A stretch of DNA of 64,000 nt from an uncultured Eubacterium sp. (GTDB lineage: Bacteria > Bacillota > Clostridia > Lachnospirales > Lachnospiraceae), in assembly GCA_910580075.1 (NCBI GenBank), contig CAJTVR010000004.1, positions 1-64,000 on the forward strand, given 5' to 3'. A program made the position numbers and the translations under genes. The notes beneath the pieces were generated by a model. It was not told where the DNA came from, ran no database searches, and saw nothing but the letters and a program-made list of their open reading frames with translations. This document shows positions 1 to 9,136 of this stretch, one piece after another; the stretch's first letter is position 1; every line of letters starts with the position of its first letter.

Positions 1-1101
1 AGAGCCGAAGAAATCAAAAGGGCAGAAGAGATCAGGAGAGCCGGAGAAATAAAGAGAGCCGGAGAAATTGAAGGGGCTGACGCGGATAAAGGGTCTGAAG
101 GAATCAAAAGAGCTGAAGAGTTAAAAAGGGCTGAAGAAATAAGAACAGCCCAGGCACAAGGAGCTGAAGAGGCCGCAAAATCTACAGAAGCAGACAGAAT
201 GAAAGAAGCTGCAGAGGCTAAGAATATCAGCCAGGCTGAAGCAATCCAGCGAAACGGAAACGATGCAGCAGCCGGCCGGGAGAACAGTGCAGGTATTCGA
301 AAAGGCAGTGATATTAGCGGGAAAATGCAAAGAAATGCGGGCACAGAAGAAAGTTACAGTATAAAAGAAAACTACGGTATAAAAGAAAATTATGGTATAG
401 AAGAAAATTATGGTATAGAAGAAAATGCAGGCATAGGCGAAAATCATAGTATAGAAGAAAATCATAGTATAGAAGAAAATCACAGTATAGGCAAAAATAA
501 CAGCATAGAAGAAAATATCAGAATACAGTCAGGAGCCGGAACAGAAGAATCTACAGCTGACGGGCAAAAGAACGCGGAGCAGATCTATGAACATGCAGAC
601 AGAGGTAACGCGATACCGGCCCTCAGCGGGGCTGCGAAAAGCCCTGCAGTTTCTAACGTAAGCAGCCCGGAAAGCGTTACTGGCGAAGAATCAGCGGCTG
701 CATCCGGTACAGTAATGCAGTCTGCAGGCAGCATCCGGAAAGACGCAGCGGCACAGGTAAATGCTGTTTCAGATTTAAACAGCATTATAGAAGACGAAGC
801 CTTGTCAGGAAATGCAGCATTATTATCACAAACTGGAATACATGAAAATGGTGCAGAAACAGCAGCCAGCGGTGCAGGCGTAATAGGACAGGCAGCAGCC
901 GGCGGGGATGTATTGGAAGATGATATACAGCCGGAAGAAGGATGGGGCAAAAAGGCAGGTGCCATTGATGAAGATCTTGTGAAAGTAAATCTCGACGCAG
1001 AGTATTTTAGATGGAAACAGGAAGGCGAACATACTGACAGGAAACAGCAGGAGAAGCTGTCGCTTCTGGACAGATTAATGGGCAAAAAGAAATCTTTTTA
1101 A
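1..1101 (+). CDS. C-terminal part of an acidic, repeat-rich protein of unknown function (5' end outside window)
   Basis: The reading frame is open from base 1 and ends at 1099-1101, so about 366 C-terminal residues are visible. The first 50 codons are an imperfect RAEEIK-type heptad-like repeat, probably helical or coiled coil. Residues about 119-172 are nine hexapeptide repeats (consensus YGIEEN/HSIEEN). An Ala/Ser/Gly-rich low-complexity stretch follows, then a more ordered C-terminus with EDLVKVNLDAEYFRWKQEG and a basic end (MGKKKSF). No catalytic motif or membrane segment is visible. The aconitase-family gene starts 34 bp downstream behind its own GGAGG. The repeats resemble those of the 1376-residue protein at 4953, so it may be a scaffold or surface-associated protein, but no function is assigned. 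The strand and frame are certain; the identity is not. Confidence 0.75.
   Translation, partial: RAEEIKRAEEIRRAGEIKRAGEIEGADADKGSEGIKRAEELKRAEEIRTAQAQGAEEAAKSTEADRMKEAAEAKNISQAEAIQRNGNDAAAGRENSAGIRKGSDISGKMQRNAGTEESYSIKENYGIKENYGIEENYGIEENAGIGENHSIEENHSIEENHSIGKNNSIEENIRIQSGAGTEESTADGQKNAEQIYEHADRGNAIPALSGAAKSPAVSNVSSPESVTGEESAAASGTVMQSAGSIRKDAAAQVNAVSDLNSIIEDEALSGNAALLSQTGIHENGAETAASGAGVIGQAAAGGDVLEDDIQPEEGWGKKAGAIDEDLVKVNLDAEYFRWKQEGEHTDRKQQEKLSLLDRLMGKKKSF
355..516 (+). repeat. In-frame 18-bp tandem repeat, 9 units
   Basis: Nine consecutive 18-bp units (consensus tatggtatagaagaaaat) encode the hexapeptide (Y/H)(G/S)I(E/K)EN. Neighbouring units differ at one to five bases. The unit length is a multiple of three, so copy-number changes would keep the frame. 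Confidence 0.9.
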
Positions 1102-1135
1102 CTAATATCATATTTTGCAATAAGGAGGAGCAGAA

Positions 1136-3421
1136 ATGAAACTATACGACAAAGGTGTATATCTTTTAAACGGTACTGAACTGGTGGAAGATACGCCGGA
1201 AGCAGCAGCGGTTTTAAAAGCTAAAACAGGCACTGAGGTTACGCCGGAACAGGCAAAGACACAGACGATTGCTTACAGTATTTTAAAAGAGCATAATATG
1301 TCTGGAAATATGGAAAAACTTCAGATTAAATTTGATAAGCTGACTTCACATGATATTACGTTTGTAGGAATTATACAGACTGCCAGGGCATCAGGACTGG
1401 AGAAGTTTCCGATCCCTTATGTACTGACGAACTGTCATAACAGTCTGTGTGCAGTCGGCGGAACGATTAATGAAGACGACCATATGTTTGGACTTTCCTG
1501 TGCAAAGAGATACGGCGGGATTTATGTTCCTCCTCATCAGGCAGTTATACATCAGTTTGCCAGAGAAATGCTTGCGGGCGGCGGAAAGATGATCTTAGGG
1601 TCTGATTCCCATACACGTTACGGCGCTCTGGGTACGATGGCAATGGGCGAAGGCGGTCCGGAACTGGTAAAACAGCTGCTGGAGCAGACATATGATATAA
1701 ACATGCCGGATGTGGTAGGCGTATATCTGACAGGAAAGCCGGAAAAAGGTGTCGGCCCTCAGGATATTGCGATTGCTATTATTAAAGAAGTGTTTGCTAA
1801 TGGATTTGTGAAAAATAAAGTCATGGAATTTACAGGTCCTGGCGTGGCAAATCTGAGCGTTGATTTCAGAATCGGCGTAGATGTAATGACGACAGAAACG
1901 ACCTGTCTTTCTTCTATCTGGAAAACGGATGAACAGGTGAAGGAATTTTATGAAATTCACGGGCGCAGTGAAGAATATAAAGAATTAAATCCTGGACAGA
2001 CAGCATACTATGACAGCATGATTGAACTGGATTTAAGTACTGTAAAGCCAATGATTGCAATGCCGTTCCATCCGAGCAATGCGTATACAATCGAAGAACT
2101 GAACGAAAATCTTTTAGATATTCTGGAAGACTGTGAGAAGAAAGCACAGGTAAGTTTTAACGGAGCAGCCGGTTTGAATCTGAAAGAAAAAGTACGTAAT
2201 GGCAGACTGTATGTAGACCAGGGTATTATCGCTGGATGTGCCGGCGGCGGATTTGAAAATATCTGTGATGCTGCAGATATTTTAGACGGGGCAGGAATCG
2301 GGGCTGACGAATTTACACTGAGTGTGTATCCGGCCAGCATGCCTGTTTATATGGAACTGGTGCGCAATGGTGCTGCGGCTAAGATTATGGCTGCGGGCGG
2401 TGTAATGAAAACAGCTTTCTGCGGACCTTGTTTCGGCGCAGGAGATACACCTGCAAATAACGGATTTTCCATTCGCCATTCTACAAGGAATTTCCCGAAC
2501 AGGGAAGGCTCGAAAGTACAAAACGGCCAGATCGCATCTGTGGCGCTGATGGATGCCAGATCCATTGCGGCTACTGCAGCAAATCAGGGATATCTGACAG
2601 CAGCTACAGATATAGATGCAGACTACACAAAACCGAAATATTTCTTTGATAAGACCATATATGAAAACCGTGTATTTGACAGTCATGGCATTGCTGATGC
2701 ATCTGCAGAGATTAAAATGGGACCGAATATTAAAGACTGGCCGAAGATGTCAGCTTTAACGGACAATCTCATGCTGAAAGTCGTGTCAGAAATCCATGAT
2801 CCTGTAACAACGACTGACGAGCTGATTCCGTCAGGCGAGACCTCTTCTTACAGATCAAATCCTCTGGGACTGGCTGAATTTACACTGTCCAGAAAAGATC
2901 CGGAATATGTGGGACGTGCAAAAGAAGTACAAAAAGCTGAGAAAGTAAGAGAAGAGGGCGGACATCCATATGAAGTCCTTCCGGAACTGAAAGATGCCGT
3001 GGATGTCATACTGCAGAAATTCCCAGGTGCGGACGAGCAAAATACAGGCATCGGAAGTACAATCTTTGCGGTGAAGCCGGGAGACGGATCTGCCCGTGAG
3101 CAGGCAGCTTCGTGTCAGAAAGTGTTAGGCGGCTGGGCAAATATTGCACATGAATATGCGACCAAGAGATACCGTTCCAACCTGATTAACTGGGGAATGC
3201 TGCCTCTGCTTGTACCGGAAGGAGAACTTCCGTTTAAGAACGGGGATTATCTGTTCCTGCCAGGCATCCGTAAAGCGGTTGAAGAAAAGGCGTCTGATAT
3301 TACTGCATATGCAGTGAAAGAGGGCGGACTGAAAGAATTCCATATGACGCTTGGGGAACTGACAGACGATGAGCGGGAAATTATTTTAAAAGGCTGTCTG
3401 ATTAATTTCAACAGAAAATAA
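1136..3421 (+). CDS. Aconitase-family hydratase (YbhJ-like)
   Basis: The 761-residue protein has the aconitase/isopropylmalate isomerase fold signature. The N-terminal half carries SDSHTRYGALGTMAMGEGG and a conserved TNCHNSL segment. Cysteine ligands for a [4Fe-4S] cluster are visible as GCAGGG (about residue 374) and CGPCFGAG (about 432). The C-terminal swivel-like domain includes GSTIFAVKPGDGS and RYRSNLINWGMLPL. Family members are dehydratase/hydratases acting on carboxylic acids. The overall pattern resembles the YbhJ branch of uncharacterised hydratases more than classical citrate-cycle aconitase, so the substrate is left open. The ATG follows AAGGAGGAGCAGAA. A permease gene starts 47 bp downstream and may be co-transcribed. 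Confidence 0.85.
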   Translation: MKLYDKGVYLLNGTELVEDTPEAAAVLKAKTGTEVTPEQAKTQTIAYSILKEHNMSGNMEKLQIKFDKLTSHDITFVGIIQTARASGLEKFPIPYVLTNCHNSLCAVGGTINEDDHMFGLSCAKRYGGIYVPPHQAVIHQFAREMLAGGGKMILGSDSHTRYGALGTMAMGEGGPELVKQLLEQTYDINMPDVVGVYLTGKPEKGVGPQDIAIAIIKEVFANGFVKNKVMEFTGPGVANLSVDFRIGVDVMTTETTCLSSIWKTDEQVKEFYEIHGRSEEYKELNPGQTAYYDSMIELDLSTVKPMIAMPFHPSNAYTIEELNENLLDILEDCEKKAQVSFNGAAGLNLKEKVRNGRLYVDQGIIAGCAGGGFENICDAADILDGAGIGADEFTLSVYPASMPVYMELVRNGAAAKIMAAGGVMKTAFCGPCFGAGDTPANNGFSIRHSTRNFPNREGSKVQNGQIASVALMDARSIAATAANQGYLTAATDIDADYTKPKYFFDKTIYENRVFDSHGIADASAEIKMGPNIKDWPKMSALTDNLMLKVVSEIHDPVTTTDELIPSGETSSYRSNPLGLAEFTLSRKDPEYVGRAKEVQKAEKVREEGGHPYEVLPELKDAVDVILQKFPGADEQNTGIGSTIFAVKPGDGSAREQAASCQKVLGGWANIAHEYATKRYRSNLINWGMLPLLVPEGELPFKNGDYLFLPGIRKAVEEKASDITAYAVKEGGLKEFHMTLGELTDDEREIILKGCLINFNRK

Positions 3422-3468
3422 TCAGGCTGAAAAATAAGTGAAAGCAGATATAAAAGCAGGGATTTGTT

Positions 3469-4812
3469 ATGGAGAAAGTTGAGGAAAAACAGGTAACACG
3501 GAAACATAAAAGGCTCAGTTCAGACTGGAATATCAGGCCGTATCTGGCAATGGGGCTTACATTTTTTATCGTATTCTGCTGCTGTATTCTGGTTGTCTGC
3601 ATTTTATTTCGATTTAATGATATCAAGTCAGGATTTGGCATGCTGGGAAGTATTGCGCAGCCTATTTTAATCGGGCTGGCAATCGGTTATCTGATTAACC
3701 CGATTATGATGTTTTTTGAACGGGGGCTTTTGAAGCTGGCGGATATAAAAGGCGGAAAGAAAAAATTCCGCCGGCTGGTCCGCACAGTTTCCAGCATCCT
3801 GGCAGTGCTTGTATTTCTTATGGTCATTGCCATGCTGCTGTCAATGGTAATACCGGAAGTGTCTGAGAATATATCCAATTTAGTAGATACGATGCCGGCA
3901 CAGATTAATTCTTTTCTCGTGCATCTAAGTGAATGGGAATATGGCAATCATGAAATTACGGCGGTTTTGGAAAACTATCTGAAAACAGCTGCAGACTGGT
4001 TTCAGGACTGGATGAAGAATTCGCTGCTTCCGCAGACGAAAGATTACGTGGCTACTGTTACAAGCGGTGTCATTAATGTACTTGTCGCATTTAAAAATAT
4101 TGTAATCGGACTGATCGTATCGATTTATGTCATGTGCGAGAAGGAAAATTTTGAGGGACAGGCCAAAAAGATTATTTTTGCATTTTTTCCGGCAAGGGCA
4201 GCGAATCAGGTTATTCAGCTGTTTCATACAACCAATGATATTTTTGGCGGATTTATAAAAGGAAAACTGCTGGATTCTCTGATTATCGGTATTATCTGTT
4301 ATATTGTATTATCGATTATCAAGATGCCTTATACGCTGTTAGTCAGTGTAATTGTAGGCGTTACAAATATTATTCCGTTTTTCGGCCCGTTTATCGGAGC
4401 TATACCGAGTACGTTTTTAATTCTGCTGGCAGACCCTCTGTATGCTTTGTATTTTGTTATCTTTGTCGTTATTTTACAGCAGGTGGACGGGAATATTATC
4501 GGGCCAAAGATTCTTGGCGACTCTACCGGCCTGTCTTCTTTCTGGGTAATGTTTGCTATTCTAATAGGAAGCGGATTATTCGGCGTACTCGGGATGCTGC
4601 TGGGATGTCCGGTATTTGCTGTGTTTTATTATATCATGCAGAAAACAGTTCATTTCTTTTTGAATAAAAAGAAACTGCCGGAAAATACAGGCGTATATAT
4701 AGAAGCTACCGGGGTAGATCCTGTGAAAGGGAAGCTATGGTACGGAAAATATGCAGATGAAAAGGAGGAGGAGAAGTACCAGGAAGATAAAGAGGAATCC
4801 TCCACAGTATAG
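3469..4812 (+). CDS. AI-2E family (PerM-like) membrane transporter
   Basis: This 447-residue protein has about eight hydrophobic segments: a pair near residues 25-75, one near 105-125, and a cluster in the second half containing GVTNIIPFFGPFIGAIPS and LGDSTGLSSFWVMFAILIG. These are typical of the AI-2E transporter family (PerM/YtvI/YdbI type). Family members export small molecules or move ions; the substrate here cannot be read from sequence. The C-terminal tail is acidic and cytoplasmic (EKEEEKYQEDKEE). The gene follows the aconitase-family gene by 47 bp, with a weak AGCAGGG ribosome site. A strong promoter for the next gene lies 45 bp after the stop. Confidence 0.88.
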   Translation: MEKVEEKQVTRKHKRLSSDWNIRPYLAMGLTFFIVFCCCILVVCILFRFNDIKSGFGMLGSIAQPILIGLAIGYLINPIMMFFERGLLKLADIKGGKKKFRRLVRTVSSILAVLVFLMVIAMLLSMVIPEVSENISNLVDTMPAQINSFLVHLSEWEYGNHEITAVLENYLKTAADWFQDWMKNSLLPQTKDYVATVTSGVINVLVAFKNIVIGLIVSIYVMCEKENFEGQAKKIIFAFFPARAANQVIQLFHTTNDIFGGFIKGKLLDSLIIGIICYIVLSIIKMPYTLLVSVIVGVTNIIPFFGPFIGAIPSTFLILLADPLYALYFVIFVVILQQVDGNIIGPKILGDSTGLSSFWVMFAILIGSGLFGVLGMLLGCPVFAVFYYIMQKTVHFFLNKKKLPENTGVYIEATGVDPVKGKLWYGKYADEKEEEKYQEDKEESSTV

Positions 4813-4857
4813 AAGGAAAAAATTCTCTGAATTAATAAAAGATTTTTAACGAGTTTT

Positions 4858-4886
4858 TTGACATAAGCCATTACCTATGGTAAACT
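4858..4886 (+). promoter_or_regulatory. Sigma-70-type promoter for the 1376-residue protein
   Basis: A consensus TTGACA (4858-4863) is separated by exactly 17 bp from TAAACT (4881-4886). It lies about 70 bp upstream of the start at 4953. Confidence 0.7.
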
Positions 4887-4952
4887 AGCATTGGGTTATA
4901 ATGCTAAGTGTGACAGAAATGGACGGGACAGAGAAGAATCCCCTACAGATAG

Positions 4953-7900
4953 ATGGTGGCGAGCGTGGATAAATACGAGTTTAAACTGAAAGCTGACGAA
5001 ATGAAAGCGCTGGTAAGTGCGCGTAATTATAATGCAGCTGCAGAAATTGCAGAAACAATTAACTGGCGGAAAATTCGGAATCTGAATGCCCTTGTGCTGG
5101 CTGGTGAAGTCTTTGAACAGGTAGAACGTTATGAGGAAAGCAAGGAAATCCTTCTAATGGCGTATGATAAATCTCCGATTGGCAGAAATATCATTTACCG
5201 TCTGGCTGAAATTGCCATTAAGACAAAGCATTTTGATGAAGCGCAGGAATATTATGATGAATTTGTAGATATTGCTCCCCATGATAATCTGAAGTATGTC
5301 TTAAAGTATAAGATGACAGCTGCTCAGGGACTTTCTTTTCAGGAGCAGATTCAGATTCTGGAGGAATTAAAGGAACAGGAATATTCAGAAGAATGGGCCT
5401 ATGAGCTGGCCTATCTGTATCATCGGGACGGACAGCCGGAGAAGTGTGTAGAAGCCTGCGATGAACTGATTTTGTGGTTTGGCGACGGTATATATGTGGA
5501 AAAAGCGCTGGAATTAAAAATGCATTACCAGCCGCTGACAAAGCCTCAGGAAGAGAAATACCGCATCTTTCGCCAGAAACGGACTGGTGTAATAGAAGTA
5601 AGGCCGAATGATTTTCTGGAATCGGGCGAGATTGTAAATGAAATCGTTGAGATTCCTTCTGTAAGGACAAATACAGGACAGTATAATACAGCAAACCTGC
5701 AAGAGGAGATTGCCAGGGGAATCCAGCAGATTGGCTCTCTGGATGAAGCCGGAGCAGAAAGCATCCGGCAGCTGGCGCAGGAAAATCCTTATCTGTCCAT
5801 GTCTGAAGAATCGGCACAGAAATCGGCCCGGATCCGGAAACTGGTCAGAATGCAGGAAACAGCGGATTTAGTTCTGGGTGAAGAGTCTGAAGTGCCGGAA
5901 CGTTCCATGAGTTTTGAAGAGATACAGGCAGAGTGGGAAAAAACAAAGCTGGCAATGCAGAGTGTTTTGGAAGAGGCTGGAGAGCGGGAACTGGAACCGG
6001 AGAAAGAAAAGACTCTGGAAGAGGCAGAGATTCTGATGGAGCGTCTGCTGGACATTGTGTCGCAGATCGCTGTAAGGGAACCGCCAGAAGAACCTTCGGC
6101 ACTGAATGATCCGGCAGCAGACCAGGCCGGTGAAGCACCTGAGATGCAGGACGGCCTGGACCAGGCGGGAAGGATTGTAGCCAGTATTAATGAGCTGCTG
6201 CAGGAGCAGATAGACAGCCTGATCGCAGAGGAAATGCAGAAACAGGAATTTGCTGTACACACAGTATCAGATCCCACAAGAGAGCTGCCTCGGCTGCCGG
6301 AAGAATATATCATGTCAGATCAGAGCTTGCAGGCAGCAGCAAATATGAAAGCAGATGATGAAGAAAATAGAGATGTGAAGAATATGGAGAATCATGGTGC
6401 GGTTTCTATTATGGAGAAACTGATAGCAGAGGAAACTGCAAAAACTGCAGATAATCCTGAAATGAAGCCGGAAATTTCAGCAATCGAGCTTTTGCAGAGG
6501 GTACGTATGGAAAGTTCTGCGATGAACCTCAGCCAGAAAGCAGCTGCTGGGAAACAGGTGATGGACTTAAGCCGGAAAGCAGGCATGGAAGATGCAGGGG
6601 CGGATTTTAATAACAGAAGCCAGCTGCAGAATCCGGCGGCAGATATGCAGCAGGGAGAAATTCCAGAAAATGCAGCGGCAGGATATGCGCAGCAGGGAAG
6701 TATTTCAGAAAATGCAGCGGCAGGATATGTGCAGCAGGAAGAAATCCCGGGAAATTTAGCGGCAGAATATGCACGGCAGGAAGAGATACCAGAGTATGCG
6801 GCGGCAGGATATGTGCAGCAGGAAGAGATACCAGGAAGTGCAGCAGCAGAGTATACACAGCAGGGAGTTATGCCGGGAAGTCCGGCAGGAAGTTTTACAC
6901 AGCAGGAAGAGATGCTGGAAAATGCGGCAGGTTTTATACAGCAGGAAGCTTTAGCACAAAATACGGCAGAGAATCTGCGGAGTACAGTATCTGATTATTA
7001 TGCCCAGGGCAGCGCAGAGAAAATTCTGGCTGGAAATGCAGCTGTCAGTGCGCAGGACAGTGTACTGGCCGGGAATGAAAATCCGGTAGGAAGTGTTCAG
7101 GACAAAGTAAATGTACTGGAGGCAGATCCGGATGATGTATTCAGACAGGATTTAGAAGAAATACCGGCTGCAGGCGCTGCCAGAAAGGCACCAGCAATAG
7201 ATCCGGTCAGGTATATTAAAGAAAGAACAGCAGGGAAACCGGAGACGGCATATGAAGAAAAAATCCAGGCTGGAAATGCTGCCGGTGTACAGCAGACAGG
7301 AGATTTTGCCAGAAATACCAGCCAGGCTATGAATCCTGCTCACAATACAGGAAGCCATATGCTGGATGCCGAGCCGGAGTATATATCGGAAATGGCAGGT
7401 GCCGGGCAGGAATATGCATCAGAAGTGTCAGGCAGCAGTCTGGGATATGCATCGGGAACGCCGGGCAGCGGGCAGGAATATGCATCAGAAGTATCAGGCG
7501 GCAGTCTGGGATATACACCGGAAACATCACACAGCAGTCTGGGATATGCATTGGAAACGCCGGGCAGCAGTCTGGAATATGCATCAAAAGTACCTGGCAG
7601 CAGTCCGGAGTATACATCAGAAACGCCAGGCGTCGGACAGGAATATGTAACAGAAGTATCAGGCGGCAGTCCGGGATATACATCAGAAATGGCAGGCAGC
7701 GGACTGAAATATACATCAGAAGCATCAGGCAGCAGTCCGAAATATGCATCAGAAATGCCAGACGCCGGATTGAAATATGCATCAAAGATGCCTGGCAGTC
7801 AGGCAGGATTTGTTTCCAGCATCCGTTCAGGCTATGCCGGCCAGAATTTAGATTACGGAGCGGAGCCAGCAGCACAAATGCCAGACATTCAGTCTCAGCC

Positions 7901-9083
7901 AGGCTATGGCGGTCAGGATTTAAATTATAAACCGGAAGGACCAGCACCGGTGACAGATCACAGGGCAGCATTTGGTACACTGAATGCTGAATATGAGCCG
8001 GGAATGGCAGGCAGACAGCCAGGCTATGCGGTACAAAATACAGTTTATACGTCAAAAGCTATGGCAGAAAATCCGGTCAGGCAGACAGAATATAAAGGGC
8101 AGAGTCCGGATTACAGATCAGATTTAACGGCAGAAGAAACAGAAATCTGGAAGACAGACAGCAGTTATTACAGCAAAGATATGGTTAAGCAGAAAGCAGA
8201 ACAGAAAAATAAGCAGCAGACAGAGGAGTTTTCGGAAGAAGATATGGCTTTAGCAGCTCAGGCAGCAGGTTTTTATAAGGAAACACAGCAGATTAATACA
8301 CAGGATGAAAATGAATTAAAGAGGCTTACACCTGAGCAGAAAAATATTTTTTCTTATTTTGTGCCGGTTGCCGGCATGGAAGTGCAGATATATGATCTGC
8401 TTCAGGGTGTATCAGACCACTTAAGGTTTGATAAAAATGCAGTTTCCGGAAATATTATAGTAGAAGGAATTGGCGGAAACGGCAAAACAGTACTGATTAT
8501 GGACATTATCAAAGTACTGCAGAAAGAAATCAAACGTCCAAACGGCAAAATAGGTAAAATTGATGCAAATGCTCTGAATCAGAAAGATATGGAGGTACTG
8601 ACTGAGAAAGTAAGCGGCGGGTGTCTGATTATAGAATCTGCAGGAAAGATCACCAGGGAAACAGCAGTAAAACTTTCCAGATGCATGGATCAGGACCATG
8701 TGGGCACACTGTATATACTAGAGGATACCGAAGAAGGTATTCAGAAAGCACTGGCCAGAGACAGTTCTTTTGCAGCCAAATTCACAGAAAAAATATCAAT
8801 CCCCCTGTTTTCGGTGGATGAACTGGTAGCATTTGGCAAGGCTTATGCGAATGATTTGAACTATGATATCGATGAAATGGGAATCCTTGCTTTATATAAG
8901 CGTATTGGAAATATTCAGAAGCTGGACCATGTGACGACACTGACGGAAGTAAAAGAAATCGTGGACGAGGCAATTGACAATGCAGAAAAAGGCGTTTTTA
9001 AGAAAGTGTTCGGCATACTGACAGCAACCAGAGCGAATGACGATAATTACGTGATATTGAGAGAGAAGGATTTTGAGGAATAA
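4953..9083 (+). CDS. TPR protein with two tandem-repeat arrays and a C-terminal P-loop domain
   Basis: The 1376-residue protein has three parts. Residues 1-210 are helical repeats of TPR type (NYNAAAEIAETINW, RYEESKEILLMAYDKSP, KHFDEAQEYYDEFVDIAP). The middle 900 residues are Ala/Glu/Gln-rich low-complexity sequence with two repeat families: a 14-residue unit ending AAAGY(A/V) and an 11-residue unit YxSExxGxxxE. The last 250 residues form an AAA-like domain with a Walker A (EGIGGNGKTVLI), a Walker B-like GCLIIESAG and an ordered helical end. The D/E of Walker B is shifted, so ATP hydrolysis is uncertain. A repeat-bearing scaffold with a regulatory NTP-binding end is a reasonable inference. 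The start is uncertain because ATG 4953 has only a weak ribosome site; GTG 4965 is an alternative. Confidence 0.85.
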   Translation: MVASVDKYEFKLKADEMKALVSARNYNAAAEIAETINWRKIRNLNALVLAGEVFEQVERYEESKEILLMAYDKSPIGRNIIYRLAEIAIKTKHFDEAQEYYDEFVDIAPHDNLKYVLKYKMTAAQGLSFQEQIQILEELKEQEYSEEWAYELAYLYHRDGQPEKCVEACDELILWFGDGIYVEKALELKMHYQPLTKPQEEKYRIFRQKRTGVIEVRPNDFLESGEIVNEIVEIPSVRTNTGQYNTANLQEEIARGIQQIGSLDEAGAESIRQLAQENPYLSMSEESAQKSARIRKLVRMQETADLVLGEESEVPERSMSFEEIQAEWEKTKLAMQSVLEEAGERELEPEKEKTLEEAEILMERLLDIVSQIAVREPPEEPSALNDPAADQAGEAPEMQDGLDQAGRIVASINELLQEQIDSLIAEEMQKQEFAVHTVSDPTRELPRLPEEYIMSDQSLQAAANMKADDEENRDVKNMENHGAVSIMEKLIAEETAKTADNPEMKPEISAIELLQRVRMESSAMNLSQKAAAGKQVMDLSRKAGMEDAGADFNNRSQLQNPAADMQQGEIPENAAAGYAQQGSISENAAAGYVQQEEIPGNLAAEYARQEEIPEYAAAGYVQQEEIPGSAAAEYTQQGVMPGSPAGSFTQQEEMLENAAGFIQQEALAQNTAENLRSTVSDYYAQGSAEKILAGNAAVSAQDSVLAGNENPVGSVQDKVNVLEADPDDVFRQDLEEIPAAGAARKAPAIDPVRYIKERTAGKPETAYEEKIQAGNAAGVQQTGDFARNTSQAMNPAHNTGSHMLDAEPEYISEMAGAGQEYASEVSGSSLGYASGTPGSGQEYASEVSGGSLGYTPETSHSSLGYALETPGSSLEYASKVPGSSPEYTSETPGVGQEYVTEVSGGSPGYTSEMAGSGLKYTSEASGSSPKYASEMPDAGLKYASKMPGSQAGFVSSIRSGYAGQNLDYGAEPAAQMPDIQSQPGYGGQDLNYKPEGPAPVTDHRAAFGTLNAEYEPGMAGRQPGYAVQNTVYTSKAMAENPVRQTEYKGQSPDYRSDLTAEETEIWKTDSSYYSKDMVKQKAEQKNKQQTEEFSEEDMALAAQAAGFYKETQQINTQDENELKRLTPEQKNIFSYFVPVAGMEVQIYDLLQGVSDHLRFDKNAVSGNIIVEGIGGNGKTVLIMDIIKVLQKEIKRPNGKIGKIDANALNQKDMEVLTEKVSGGCLIIESAGKITRETAVKLSRCMDQDHVGTLYILEDTEEGIQKALARDSSFAAKFTEKISIPLFSVDELVAFGKAYANDLNYDIDEMGILALYKRIGNIQKLDHVTTLTEVKEIVDEAIDNAEKGVFKKVFGILTATRANDDNYVILREKDFEE
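6648..6938 (+). repeat. In-frame 42-bp tandem repeat, 7 units
   Basis: Seven units of 42 bp (the last one codon short) encode QQGEIPENAAAGYA-type 14-mers. The units have diverged (EIPEN, SISEN, EIPGN, EIPEY, EIPGS, VMPGS, EMLEN) while QQ and the aromatic residue stay fixed. Confidence 0.9.
7380..7802 (+). repeat. In-frame 33-bp tandem repeat, about 12.8 units
   Basis: Units of 33 bp encode 11-mers of the form Y(A/T)SE(V/T)(S/P)G(S/G)(S/G)(L/Q)(G/E). Alternation of unit sub-types (SLG, GQE, SPG) suggests blocks of two units were copied together. Confidence 0.9.
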
Positions 9084-9136
9084 ATTTAATAACGGCACGG
9101 ACTAGGTGCTAAGCAGAGTAGCAGGAGGGTTATTTC

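Noticed and set aside
1136..3421. Naming this gene acnA/acnB
   Set aside because: The motif arrangement is nearer to the YbhJ-type hydratases, so a citrate-cycle role is not supported by sequence alone.
7327..8055. A 242-codon minus-strand frame with regular repeats
   Set aside because: It is the reverse reading of the 33-bp repeat array; the periodicity comes from the plus-strand gene.
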